Shown: positions 1-7,831 of the stretch, piece by piece
Numbering within the stretch: position 1 is the first letter of the stretch
Layout of the letters: each line of letters starts with the position of its first letter
Source of the DNA: a virus
Direction: 5' to 3' (one strand)
Length of the DNA: 25,860 bases
IMG/VR virus record: IMGVR_UViG_3300042542_003438
Span: 1-25,860 of that record
Program-made: the position numbers and the translations under genes
The notes under the pieces: model-generated
What the model was told of the DNA's origin: nothing
The model's input: the letters and a program-made list of their open reading frames with translations, nothing else
Database searches by the model: none

Positions 1-46
1 GGGGCCACGCACACATTTTCGCAAAAAAATAGAAAGGGAGTTGATA

Positions 47-496
47 ATGGGGCGCAAGCCAAAAAGCACAGCCGTGAAAGTTTTAGCAGGAAACCCCGGA
101 CGGCGAGAGCTAAACAAAAGAGAACCGAAATTACCGATCGTGAAATCTCCTCCTCCCGAGTGGATGAACGAAGAGGCAGCGCGGTTTTACGAGAAGCTAT
201 CAAACATCATGGTCCGAGCGGGGATGATGGCAGAGACAGACGAAACCGTTTTGACCATGCTTGCCGTTTCATGGGCCAATATGCGCCAGGCTCAAAAGAT
301 GCTAGAGAAAACCGGACCCGTCATTAAAACGCCTAACGGATCTTTGCAGACCTCTCCTTTTAAAACTCAGGAACGACAAGCGATCGTTGACATCATTCGA
401 TGTTGTGCGGAGTTAGGGCTATCGCCTACCGCTCGAACAAAAGTTATGGCTATCGGAACAGGAGAGGTAAGCGATGACCCGTTCGACGATCTCTAG
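47..496 (+). CDS. terS: Terminase small subunit (P27 family)
   Basis: Predicted small terminase, which recognises phage DNA and hands it to the large subunit for packaging. The N-terminus MGRKPKSTAVKVLAGNPGRR matches the conserved opening of P27-type small terminases, and its position directly before a large terminase supports this. I choose ATG 47 (149 residues) over an in-frame TTG at 41: the purine-rich AGGGAG at 35-40 lies six bases before ATG 47 but directly abuts the TTG, and family members start at MGRKP. The middle is helical and charged; the end is acidic (DDPFDDL). It overlaps the next gene by 23 bases, so the two are probably translationally coupled. Family call is firm; DNA binding is inferred. 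Confidence 0.93.
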   Translation: MGRKPKSTAVKVLAGNPGRRELNKREPKLPIVKSPPPEWMNEEAARFYEKLSNIMVRAGMMAETDETVLTMLAVSWANMRQAQKMLEKTGPVIKTPNGSLQTSPFKTQERQAIVDIIRCCAELGLSPTARTKVMAIGTGEVSDDPFDDL

Positions 497-2081
497 GGAA
501 AGAATCTCCGAAGCACAGGCGAAAAAGTCAAAGGCCGATTATTACTTTGATGATGCTGCAGCCGATCGAGCGGTTGGGTTTTTTCACAAGTACCTATGCC
601 ACATCGAAGCACCGCACGCGGGGAAACCCTTCATCCTCGAGCCGTGGCAGCGTCAGATCGTGGAGGATGTATTTGGTTGGAAGCGGGTTATTGACCATAC
701 TAGAAAATATAGGGTGGTTTATTTAGAGGTGCCGCGTAAGAACGGAAAATCGAGTCTTGGGGCAGGATTAGCGCTATACCTCTTATCGGCAGACAAAGAA
801 TACGGGGCGCAGATAGTTTCAGCAGCGGCAGACCGAGAGCAGGCAAGCCTTGTATTCGATACCGCAAAAAACATGGTCAAGTGGTCGCCTAAGCTTTCAA
901 GGCTTTTAGAGTGTTATAGAAAAAGCGTTATTTTTCTCGAATATGCTAACAGCTATAAAGTTTTATCAGCCGATGCAGCATCAAAACACGGTAAAAACCT
1001 TCACGGAATTTTATTCGATGAGCTTCACGCGCAGCCGAACCGTGAACTAGTAGACGTGCTAAAAACCTCTACCGGAACCAGATTGCAGCCTCTCGAAATC
1101 TATATGACCACGGCAGGGTACGACCGCACCTCGATTTGTTACGAGTACCACGATTACTCAAAGCGGGTTTTAAATGGGACGATTCAGGACGAGGCGTTTT
1201 ATCCGGTTATCTATGCAGCGGAGGTACAGGACGATTGGACAGATCCTAAGATTTGGGCGAAGGCTAACCCGAATTTAGACGTTTCGATTAAGCTGGATTA
1301 TCTCGCAAGAGAGTGTGAGAAAGCTAAAAACGTACCAGCCTACGAAAACACGTTCCGGCGACTCCACTTAAATCAGTGGACGGAGCAAGAAAGCCGGATG
1401 ATATCGATGCACGAGTGGGCCAAGAATGACGGGGCGGTGAATCCGGAAGAGCTCGAAGGGTTAGACTGTTACGGCGGGTTAGACCTTGCAAGCACTACCG
1501 ATATAGCCGCGTTTGTGCTTGTTTTTCCGGTTGGAAAGGATTTGAAAGTACTTCCAAGGTTCTACGTACCAAGGGAAGCGGTATTCAGACGCGCTAAAAA
1601 AGCCGAGCTAGTAAATTGGGTGGAATGGACGACCCAAGGTTTTTTGACCGCTACCGAAGGGGACGTGATAGACTATGATTTTATTAGGGGTGACATACTA
1701 CGGCTAAGCCAGATATATAATATTAGGAAAATAGCGTTTGACCGTTGGAACGCTACGCAGTTGACTACTCAGCTAGACGGTGACGGGTTAGCCTTGGAAC
1801 CGTTCGGACAAGGATTCCGGAGCTTATCCGCACCGACTAAAGAGCTGTTAAAAAGGATTACCGCGAAGCAGTTTCACCATGGGGCGCATCCGGTTTTGAG
1901 TTGGATGGCGGGGAACGTTCAAGCGGAGCAAGATCCAGAGGGGAATATAAAGCCGTCAAAAAAGCGATCAAAAGAAAAGATCGATGGTATTGTGGCTTCC
2001 GTGATGGCGATTGGAATGATGGCGTTAGATGATTCGAGCGCAAAAAGCGTATATGAAGAGCGCGGATTGATGAGTTTTTAA
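474..2081 (+). CDS. terL: Terminase large subunit (ATPase and nuclease)
   Basis: Packaging motor ATPase and headful/cos nuclease of 535 residues, a normal length for the HK97/P27-associated family. The Walker A-like loop VPRKNGKS lies at residues 86-93, and the Walker B strand ILFDEL at 179-184 has the acidic pair D182-E183. The C-terminal RNase H-like nuclease shows an acidic residue in GLDLAS (D337), a second in IAFDRW (D423) and a third in KIDGIVASV (D504), the usual three metal-binding positions. AGGAGAGG precedes the start, inside the end of the small-subunit gene. It would act at the portal vertex with the portal encoded next. No disruption is seen. Confidence 0.97.
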   Translation: MTRSTISRERISEAQAKKSKADYYFDDAAADRAVGFFHKYLCHIEAPHAGKPFILEPWQRQIVEDVFGWKRVIDHTRKYRVVYLEVPRKNGKSSLGAGLALYLLSADKEYGAQIVSAAADREQASLVFDTAKNMVKWSPKLSRLLECYRKSVIFLEYANSYKVLSADAASKHGKNLHGILFDELHAQPNRELVDVLKTSTGTRLQPLEIYMTTAGYDRTSICYEYHDYSKRVLNGTIQDEAFYPVIYAAEVQDDWTDPKIWAKANPNLDVSIKLDYLARECEKAKNVPAYENTFRRLHLNQWTEQESRMISMHEWAKNDGAVNPEELEGLDCYGGLDLASTTDIAAFVLVFPVGKDLKVLPRFYVPREAVFRRAKKAELVNWVEWTTQGFLTATEGDVIDYDFIRGDILRLSQIYNIRKIAFDRWNATQLTTQLDGDGLALEPFGQGFRSLSAPTKELLKRITAKQFHHGAHPVLSWMAGNVQAEQDPEGNIKPSKKRSKEKIDGIVASVMAIGMMALDDSSAKSVYEERGLMSF

Positions 2082-2093
2082 GGTGCTTCTCCA

Positions 2094-3371
2094 ATGGGAT
2101 TATTTGATTTTTTGAAAACCGGAAAGAAGCAACGACCAGAATTTAGGGGAAGCGAGCGGGCATGGCTTCGCGGGGGATATTCAGACGAGTACCTAACGCC
2201 AGAGGATGCCTTAAAGGTAGGCACAGTTTACTCTTGCGTTCGAGTGATATCCGAAACGGTGGCGACCCTTCCATGCATCCTCTATCGGCGATTACCGGAT
2301 GGCGGGAAAGAAAGAGCGGTTGACCATCCTCTTTATTCCGTACTCCACGACACGCCGAATCTCTTTCAAGACGCGACGCAGTTTTTTGAGATGATGACAG
2401 GGCACGTCGTGCTGAGGGGTAACGCCTACGCTATGATAGGTTTTAAGGGCGGGACTACTACTCTTACACCACTAAATCCGGAAAAAGTAAAAGTAAAAAC
2501 GGCGCAAGGCGGAGCTTACAAGTTTTATGAATACTCCGATTCCGGCGCGATCATGACAATTCGACCCGAAGCAATGCTCCACATTTACGGTTTATCTTCC
2601 GATGGGTTGGTAGGATTGAGCCCTATCGAATTGGCCATGCGGACCGTTTCTCTTGCGAAAAAGCAGGAAGTATACGCCGATAGGATGTTTACTAATCAAG
2701 CATCTCCGGGCGGGGTTTTAAGGCATCCCGGGAAGCTATCTAAGGAAGCAGCCGAACGATTGAAGGTTGATTTTGAACGAAAGTACTCGGGGGCCGAGAA
2801 AAGTGGTTCAACTATGCTACTCGAGGAGGGGATGGAATGGCAGACGGTAGGACTTACAAATGAACAAGCGCAGTTTTTAGAAGGTCGGAAATTCTCTCGG
2901 AATGATATTGCGGCATGGTTCCGAATACCTCCGCATAAGATAGGAGACCTTGAGCACGCGACCTTCTCAAATATTGAGCATCAGGCGCTAGAGTTTGTAA
3001 CCGATACGATTCGTCCGTGGTTGGTGCGATGGGAAAGAGCGTTAATGAGGGCTCTTTTTACCGAAGCAGAGCGAAAAGAATACACGATAGAGTTTTTAGT
3101 TGATGCGATTGTAAGAGGCGACATACAGACCCGATACAACGCCTATGCTATCGCGCGGCAATGGGGGTGGTTGAACGTCGACGAGATACGCGCAAAAGAA
3201 AATATGAATCCTCTACCCGATGGTGCGGGGAAAATCTATCTCTCACCGCTTAATATGGCGGTAATCGGGGGAGAAGTAGAGGCAGAAACTGAACAGCCAG
3301 AAGTAGAACCAGAAGAAGAAGAAGATCAACCAGAAGAGCCTACCGAAGAAGGGGTAACAGAAGATGAATAA
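2094..3371 (+). CDS. Portal protein (HK97 family)
   Basis: Portal of 425 residues, the dodecameric ring at one capsid vertex through which DNA passes and to which terminase and neck bind. Family signatures include the opening MGLFDFL, the block VGTVYSCVRVISETVATLP near residues 42-60, VLRGNAYAMI near 106-115, and the core FRIPPHKIGDLEHATFSNIE in the second half. The last roughly 35 residues are an unusually acidic Glu/Pro tail (runs of E with QP and EP), probably disordered. AGGTG lies eight bases before ATG 2094. The end overlaps the protease start by eight bases. Its order after the large terminase is standard for HK97-like phages. Confidence 0.96.
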   Translation: MGLFDFLKTGKKQRPEFRGSERAWLRGGYSDEYLTPEDALKVGTVYSCVRVISETVATLPCILYRRLPDGGKERAVDHPLYSVLHDTPNLFQDATQFFEMMTGHVVLRGNAYAMIGFKGGTTTLTPLNPEKVKVKTAQGGAYKFYEYSDSGAIMTIRPEAMLHIYGLSSDGLVGLSPIELAMRTVSLAKKQEVYADRMFTNQASPGGVLRHPGKLSKEAAERLKVDFERKYSGAEKSGSTMLLEEGMEWQTVGLTNEQAQFLEGRKFSRNDIAAWFRIPPHKIGDLEHATFSNIEHQALEFVTDTIRPWLVRWERALMRALFTEAERKEYTIEFLVDAIVRGDIQTRYNAYAIARQWGWLNVDEIRAKENMNPLPDGAGKIYLSPLNMAVIGGEVEAETEQPEVEPEEEEDQPEEPTEEGVTEDE

Positions 3372-3960
3372 AGAAACCCGTTTTGTAAATGAGCTTGCAG
3401 AGGTTCGGGCGTTTGTCTCAGAGGAAGGCAAGCGGCAGATCTCAGGGTATGCGGCAGTCTTTGAAAAAGATTCGCAAGATCTTGGTGGGTTTGTGGAGCG
3501 AATTGCAAAAGGGGCATTCCGCGAATCGATATCAGGAAATGACGTTCGAGCCCTATGGTCCCATAATTCCGATCTTGTTTTAGGGCGTACGGGAAACAGG
3601 ACTCTAAAGCTAGTTGAGGATGACTACGGATTGAAATTCGAGCTAGATTTACCTGATACCACACTCGGGCGCGACGCTTTTACTTCGATTGAACGCGGCG
3701 ACGTTACCGGAATGAGTTTTGGGTTTACCGTCAAGCGGGAGGACCAAGCATGGCAAAGAGGCGAGCCCGGAGCTCCGCACCTTAGAACTCTTATGAGAGT
3801 AAACCTGTTTGAAGTGAGCCCAACAGCGTTTCCAGCCTACCCTCAAACTGCAGTTGCTACACGGGATCTTGAAATGTTTTTGAGAGAAAATAGCCACGAA
3901 TTAGACGATGAACGACTCAGAGAAGTTGAGCGGTTGGAAGCATGGAGGCCAAAAATATAA
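3364..3960 (+). CDS. Prohead protease (HK97 gp4-like, peptidase S78)
   Basis: Serine protease that cleaves the scaffold-like delta domain from the major capsid protein during maturation. The 198 residues carry the family landmarks: ISGYAAVF at 26-33, the catalytic histidine in LWSHNSD (H67) followed by LGRT, the serine in GMSFGF (S118), and LFEVSPTAFPAYPQT from about 148, whose Glu150 is the usual third position. The length fits a stand-alone protease; no capsid fusion is present. It starts inside the portal stop region (eight-base overlap) and lies one gene before its expected substrate. Catalytic assignments follow family knowledge. Confidence 0.95.
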   Translation: MNKETRFVNELAEVRAFVSEEGKRQISGYAAVFEKDSQDLGGFVERIAKGAFRESISGNDVRALWSHNSDLVLGRTGNRTLKLVEDDYGLKFELDLPDTTLGRDAFTSIERGDVTGMSFGFTVKREDQAWQRGEPGAPHLRTLMRVNLFEVSPTAFPAYPQTAVATRDLEMFLRENSHELDDERLREVERLEAWRPKI

Positions 3961-3966
3961 AAAATG

Positions 3967-3995
3967 TTGAGGGGGAATTGATTAGGGGATATTCT
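3967..3995 (+). promoter_or_regulatory. Candidate sigma70-type promoter before the capsid gene
   Basis: TTGAGG (3967-3972) and TATTCT (3990-3995) are separated by exactly 17 bases, each matching four of six consensus positions. It sits in the 91-base gap between protease and major capsid genes, where no convincing gene is seen. The match is modest and chance occurrence is possible; it gains weight only from the terminator that closes the capsid unit at 5712-5755. Confidence 0.3.
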
Positions 3996-4051
3996 ATTTT
4001 CAGAGATCTCCGGCGATTGCCAGAAAAATAACTATAACCTATAGGGGAAAA

Positions 4052-5269
4052 ATGAGCGGAGAAATACGACGACTAAACGAAGAGCGGGGGCGAATCGTCC
4101 ACGAGATGAGATCGTTGCTTGAGCGCAAAAATTCTGAAAAAAGAGAACTAAACTCTGAAGAGTTGGTATCTTATGATCAGCTTTTTACCCGTCAAGAAGA
4201 ACTAAAAGGCGCTATCGAGCGCGAGCAGAAACAGGCCGAAGTTGAGCACGAAATGCGAATCGGCAAAGAGTATGCAGCACCAGCAATCTCTACCGCTAAG
4301 AGCGAAGATAAAGACTCGTTTCAGCTTAAGGCGTTCCGTTCATTCTTAAAAAACGGCATCGGATCTTTAAGAGATGAAGAAATCCGAGCACTTTCTGCGG
4401 GTAACCAGATCGAAGGTGGCGCGATTGTTCCTCCGATTCAGTGGACCGCAGACCTTTTAAAAGCTATTGATGACCGTTCGGTTATTCGACCTCTTGCAAC
4501 CAAATACAGAATCGATCGCGCTCTTTCCCTTGGTGTTCCGGTACTTGATGCAGATCCAGCCGATGCCGATTGGACAAGCGAAATCGGAACAGGTGGCGAA
4601 GATTCGAGCATGAAGTTTGGATCGCGCGAACTTATTCCACATCCTCTTGCAAAGCGTATCAAAATCTCGAACAAGCTTATTCGTTCAAGCGTTGTGCCAG
4701 TTGAAGCACTCGTTCAGGAAAGAATGGCGTACAAGTTTGCGATCACCGAAGAAAAAGCGCTAATGACTGGATCGGGTGCAAACCAGCCTCTTGGGTTGTT
4801 TACCGCATCAGCCTCCGGCATCAGCACAGCACGCGACATCACAGGCAGCAATACGACTACGGCAATCGCAGCCGATACGCTCTTTGACATGAAATATGCA
4901 GTTAAAGAGGCATATCAGCAGTCAGGTCAGTGGTTGTTTCATCGTGACGCAGTAAAAGCGATCATGAAATTGAAAGACCAGCAGAATCAGTACCTCTGGC
5001 AGCCGGGGCTAGCAGCGGGACAGCCTGATACCCTGTTAAGCCGTCCAGTACTGCAAAGCGAATACGTACCGAACACCTTCTTAACAGGCCGTTATGTAGG
5101 TTTATTCGGCGACTTCTCGTTTGTCTGGATCGTGGATGCTATGGAGTTGACCGTCCAGAAATTAGTCGAGCTATACGCAGAGTCGAACCAAACCGGTTAT
5201 GTTGCGCGTAAAGAAATGGACGCAATGCCAGTGTTGGCCGAAGCGTTCGCACGCTGTAAACTTGCCTAA
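4052..5269 (+). CDS. Major capsid protein (HK97 gp5 fold)
   Basis: Main shell protein of 405 residues. Residues 1-75 are highly charged and helical (EIRRLNEERGRIVHEM onwards), typical of the N-terminal delta domain that serves as internal scaffold and is removed by the S78 protease. The mature part follows from about residue 90-120, with EGGAIVPP at 121-128, the spine-helix and E-loop region, and GANQPLGLF (about 247-255), all recognisable in HK97-family capsids. The exact cleavage site cannot be read; I infer it lies between residues 85 and 118. Covalent cross-linking cannot be judged. AGGGG precedes ATG 4052. It probably forms a separate unit with the next gene. Confidence 0.95.
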   Translation: MSGEIRRLNEERGRIVHEMRSLLERKNSEKRELNSEELVSYDQLFTRQEELKGAIEREQKQAEVEHEMRIGKEYAAPAISTAKSEDKDSFQLKAFRSFLKNGIGSLRDEEIRALSAGNQIEGGAIVPPIQWTADLLKAIDDRSVIRPLATKYRIDRALSLGVPVLDADPADADWTSEIGTGGEDSSMKFGSRELIPHPLAKRIKISNKLIRSSVVPVEALVQERMAYKFAITEEKALMTGSGANQPLGLFTASASGISTARDITGSNTTTAIAADTLFDMKYAVKEAYQQSGQWLFHRDAVKAIMKLKDQQNQYLWQPGLAAGQPDTLLSRPVLQSEYVPNTFLTGRYVGLFGDFSFVWIVDAMELTVQKLVELYAESNQTGYVARKEMDAMPVLAEAFARCKLA

Positions 5270-5290
5270 CGTTCAAAAAGGAAAATTATC

Positions 5291-5701
5291 ATGTTGCTAG
5301 ATTATCATTCAGACATGGAACCAAGACGGGCCATTTCGCCCGTTTCGGTTTCCGATAACACCGCGCAGGTTTCGCAGATCATCGATCTACAGGCCGTAGC
5401 ATATCTTGAGTTTGTGCTTTTTACAGCTTCGCTTGCCGATGCCGATGCCACCTTTACCGTGTTGGTAGAGCACGGAGATGCATCTAACTTGTCCGATGCA
5501 GCAGCAGTACCAGATAGCGATCTTCTCGGGCTCGAATCGGAGGCAAGTTTTACCTTTGCAGCGGACGACTCAGTTAGGTCAATTGGTTATCGCGGATCGA
5601 AGCGGTATGTACGGCTTACAGTTACGCCAGCAAGCAACGCATCGGCGGCACTGTTTGGAGCGGTTGCGCTATGCGGACGTAAAAAAGTTGGTTCTCTTTA
5701 A
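5291..5701 (+). CDS. Small capsid-associated protein, candidate head decoration protein
   Basis: A 136-residue soluble protein predicted to be mostly beta strand, without signal peptide or membrane segment. The centre is rich in Ala and Asp (LADADATFTVLVEHGD), and the C-terminal part reads IGYRGSKRYVRLTVTPAS and ends in a small hydrophobic strand. Similar short proteins commonly follow the major capsid gene in siphophages. Position and composition suggest it decorates or stabilises the shell, but I see no diagnostic motif, so function is inferred from context. It is followed by an intrinsic terminator, making it the last gene of the capsid unit. Confidence 0.7.
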   Translation: MLLDYHSDMEPRRAISPVSVSDNTAQVSQIIDLQAVAYLEFVLFTASLADADATFTVLVEHGDASNLSDAAAVPDSDLLGLESEASFTFAADDSVRSIGYRGSKRYVRLTVTPASNASAALFGAVALCGRKKVGSL

Positions 5702-5711
5702 TTAGGAAGGA

Positions 5712-5755
5712 GGGGGGGGCTATCTAGTCGAATCGCTAGGTGGTTCCCTCTTTTT
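5712..5755 (+). terminator. Intrinsic terminator after the capsid unit
   Basis: A run of eight G (5712-5719) plus CTATCTAG pairs with CTAGGTGGTTCCCTC (5736-5750), giving about 15 base pairs including several G-U pairs. The loop TCGAATCG can itself pair slightly. Five T follow at once (5751-5755). This is the classical hairpin plus U-tract, lying in the 69-base gap between the decoration gene and the next gene. It probably reduces read-through from capsid genes into neck genes. The eight-G run is also a place where sequencing length errors could occur. Confidence 0.72.
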
Positions 5756-5770
5756 ATGTCAGGCTAAACG

Positions 5771-5995
5771 ATGAAAATAAAAATGCTCAAAACAATGGCG
5801 GGACCAGACGGGTGTTTTCATCCGGGCGACGTTTTAAGCGTGAGCAAAGAAGAAGGCATCGAGCTTTTAGGCTCAGGATCGGCGTTACTTTTAGAAGATG
5901 AGATCGAAATAGAATTAGCCACGGTTGAAGAGGTAGAAGAAACGGCGACGACATTTCAGAGAAAAAGGGGCCGTCCTCCGGGTAAAAAACTATGA
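5771..5995 (+). CDS. Small acidic phage protein of unknown function
   Basis: A 74-residue protein. The first half (LKTMAGPDGCFHPGDVLSVS, residues 6-25, then EEGIELLGSG) resembles short proteins often found between capsid and connector genes, where a GxFxPGDV turn precedes a small helical region. The middle is very acidic (EDEIEIELATVEEVEE), and the tail turns abruptly basic (KRKRGRPPGKK-like, residues 64-74), resembling an AT-hook-like RGRP core. No membrane segment is present. Its stop overlaps the next start by four bases (ATGA), implying translational coupling with the connector. I cannot assign a function; a head-assembly accessory role is only a context guess. Confidence 0.72.
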   Translation: MKIKMLKTMAGPDGCFHPGDVLSVSKEEGIELLGSGSALLLEDEIEIELATVEEVEETATTFQRKRGRPPGKKL

Positions 5996-6582
5996 TGAGA
6001 TTTTCCGTCATAACACCACCAGCCTCTTATCCTGTAACTCTTGCAGAGGCAAAAAAGCACTTAGCAATACCCGCAAGTGAGACCGACCACGACGACATGA
6101 TCTCAGCTTTGATCGCGGCGGCATCCGAAGTGTGTGAGCAAATAACCAACCGGAAGTTTATTACTCAGACGATTGATTTTTACCTAGAGAGATTCCCTTT
6201 CTCCCGAATGTTTGAGTTGCCGTTTGGTGGGTTGCAATCGGTTGTTTCAATCTCCTATGTTGACGAGAACGACAATCCGGGTGTTTTTTCGTCAGGCGAA
6301 TATCAAGTGGACAACGCCGGAGTTTTAGGGATCATCCAGTTGAAGGAGGATGCAGAATGGCCGGATACAGCCGATGAGACATTAAGAGCCGTGACCGTGA
6401 GGTTCAGTTGCGGGTACGGCGATGCGGTAGCTGTTCCAAAGTCGATAAAGCAAGCGATCTTAATCTATGTTGGGACGTTCTACGAAAACCGAGAATCAGT
6501 GATAGCAGGGGCATCAGTTGGGCGAATTCCTGATACCGTTGAATTACTCTTACAATCACACCGAATATTTTATTTTCAATGA
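5992..6582 (+). CDS. Head-tail connector protein (gp6-like)
   Basis: Connector (adaptor) of 196 residues that binds below the portal. The opening, with ITPPASYPVTLAEAKKHLAI at about residues 7-26, then a helix containing DDMISALIAAASEVCEQITNR, is characteristic of HK97 gp6/SPP1 gp15-type connectors. The beta-rich middle (RFPFSRMFELPFGGLQSV, then VSFSCGYGD-like VRFSCGYGDAVAVPKSIKQA) and final helices also match the family. It starts at the ATGA overlapping the previous stop and ends with another ATGA overlap, so it sits in a coupled neck operon. ATG 5995 is an equally possible start, changing one residue only. Confidence 0.9.
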   Translation: MMRFSVITPPASYPVTLAEAKKHLAIPASETDHDDMISALIAAASEVCEQITNRKFITQTIDFYLERFPFSRMFELPFGGLQSVVSISYVDENDNPGVFSSGEYQVDNAGVLGIIQLKEDAEWPDTADETLRAVTVRFSCGYGDAVAVPKSIKQAILIYVGTFYENRESVIAGASVGRIPDTVELLLQSHRIFYFQ

Positions 6583-6893
6583 GAGCTGGAAGACTGGACC
6601 GACCTATTATTATTGAAACTCCGGTTATCACGCAGGATATAACCGGACAGGATATCTCCACGTGGATACCGTTTCATAATACTTATGGTCAGATAGTTCC
6701 TGAAAGAGGAAAAGAGCAGTACTCCTCTAGCGGGACCCACTCTCATAAGCAGATTAAAATAGTCATTCGATATAAAGCGGGGATTCTTCCCACGATGCGT
6801 TTTGTTTTAGATGGTGCGGCATACCGCATAATCTCGGTTACTGAAATTATTCGCCGAAAAGGAACCGAAATTATCGGAGAAGCGTGGTTATGA
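6579..6893 (+). CDS. Head closure protein (SPP1 gp16-like adaptor)
   Basis: A 104-residue neck protein that closes the head after packaging and joins it to the tail. MRAGRLDRPIIIETP is the typical opening of the phage head-tail joining (SPP1 gp16-type) family, followed by a small beta barrel with WIPFHNTYGQIVPERGKE in the middle and FVLDGAAYRIISVTEI near the end. The length is normal. It overlaps the connector before it by four bases and the gp10-like gene after it by four bases, counting the preferred start of the latter. The order connector, closure, gp10 is the standard HK97 arrangement. Confidence 0.88.
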   Translation: MRAGRLDRPIIIETPVITQDITGQDISTWIPFHNTYGQIVPERGKEQYSSSGTHSHKQIKIVIRYKAGILPTMRFVLDGAAYRIISVTEIIRRKGTEIIGEAWL

Positions 6894-7345
6894 AGATTGA
6901 AAGCCAGCTTATAGGGTGGGAAGAGGTGCAAAAAGTACTTGAACGGATGCCAGAACGACTAGAAAAAACTACCCTCAAAAAGGCTATAACTAAAGCAGCC
7001 GTTTTAGTCGAGCAAGAAGCAAAAGCCACAGATAAGTTTAAGGACCGAACCGGAAAGTTGCGACAAAGCATCCAAGTAATTGACAAAGTGAAACGGCAGG
7101 CCGGAGTTGTACGGGCACTAGTACAAGCGAAAGCCAAGCACGCGCATTTAGTGGAAAACGGGCATTTTGTTAAAACAAAAAATGGGAAAAGATTTATTCC
7201 GGGCACATTCTTTATGCTTGATGCTTTTTCAAGGAAAAAAGACGAAGTGGTGGAAATAATAAAAAGCGAGATTAAGCCAGCCGTTGATCGATTTGTAAGA
7301 AGAGAGCTAAAGGCTCAAAAAAAAGCAGCCGCAGAAAAAAAATAA
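6890..7345 (+). CDS. HK97 gp10-like tail/neck protein
   Basis: A 151-residue protein of the HK97 gp10 family, a neck or tail-completion component whose exact place varies between phages. Diagnostic parts are the helical N-terminus (GWEEVQKVLERMPERLEKTT), RTGKLRQSIQV near residue 51, HAHLVENGH near residue 85, and FIPGTFFMLDAF, which mark the usual substrate-like fold. The C-terminus is strongly basic (Lys/Ala rich). I prefer ATG 6890, which makes an ATGA overlap and is nine bases after GGAGA, over the in-frame GTG 6884, which is too close to that site. It ends the coupled neck cluster; a 69-base gap follows. Confidence 0.85.
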   Translation: MKIESQLIGWEEVQKVLERMPERLEKTTLKKAITKAAVLVEQEAKATDKFKDRTGKLRQSIQVIDKVKRQAGVVRALVQAKAKHAHLVENGHFVKTKNGKRFIPGTFFMLDAFSRKKDEVVEIIKSEIKPAVDRFVRRELKAQKKAAAEKK

Positions 7346-7414
7346 GCGTAAAGTTTGATAATACCAGTTAGAGAAAAAAGCGGTTACAATATAAAAAAAT
7401 CTTAAGGGGGAAGA

Positions 7415-7822
7415 ATGGCTATACAGCTATCGGTTGCAGTTAGAAACGCTAGGCTAGACCAGATCGAATCTACAATCGGCACTAGCGCGATTTTAAGAGT
7501 AAGAAGCGGAGCAGCACCAGCCAATTGCTCAGCAGCAGATAGCGGAACGGTTTTAGCTACGATATCCCTTCCTTCCGATTATATGGCAGCGGCTTCGCTA
7601 GGTTCAAAAGCTCTTTCTGGATCGTGGGTGGATGCTTCCGCAGATAACACGGGAACAGCCGCACATTTTAGGCTATACGACTCAGCCGGAACGACCTGTC
7701 ACTTACAGGGGACAGTCACGGCAACGGGTGGAGGCGGCGATATGGAGGTGAACACGACCTCGTTTGTGGCAGGACAGCAATTTACCGTCACAGCTTTTAC
7801 GCTTACCGATGGCAATGCATAA
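7415..7822 (+). CDS. Virion-type protein, paralogue of the 16225 gene
   Basis: A 135-residue, Thr/Ser/Ala-rich, probably beta-sandwich protein. It aligns without gaps to the protein at 16225-16632 and shares about 70 percent of residues by eye, including IGTSAILR, ADSGTVLATI, GTAAHFR, GGGGDMEV and the shared end FTLTDGNA. Such ADSGTVLATI/TGTAAHFR proteins occur in structural gene clusters of siphophages, so a virion component is likely, but its role is unknown. TAAGGGGG at 7403-7410 is a strong ribosome binding site, suggesting high expression. It opens a four-gene block between neck and tail genes. No signal peptide or membrane segment is present. Confidence 0.75.
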   Translation: MAIQLSVAVRNARLDQIESTIGTSAILRVRSGAAPANCSAADSGTVLATISLPSDYMAAASLGSKALSGSWVDASADNTGTAAHFRLYDSAGTTCHLQGTVTATGGGGDMEVNTTSFVAGQQFTVTAFTLTDGNA

Positions 7823-7831
7823 GGGGGAACC

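Noticed and set aside
1-46. Cohesive-end or packaging site just before the small terminase gene
   Set aside because: Only 46 bases are visible, with no dyad or recognisable cos/pac pattern beyond the ribosome site.
3942-4031. 30-codon frame between protease and capsid genes
   Set aside because: Overlaps the protease end, GGAAG is directly against the ATG, and the product has no recognisable feature; the region fits a promoter better.
7346-7414. Possible promoter with TTGATA and TACAAT
   Set aside because: The two hexamers are 24 bases apart, and no other pair with 16-18 spacing is convincing.
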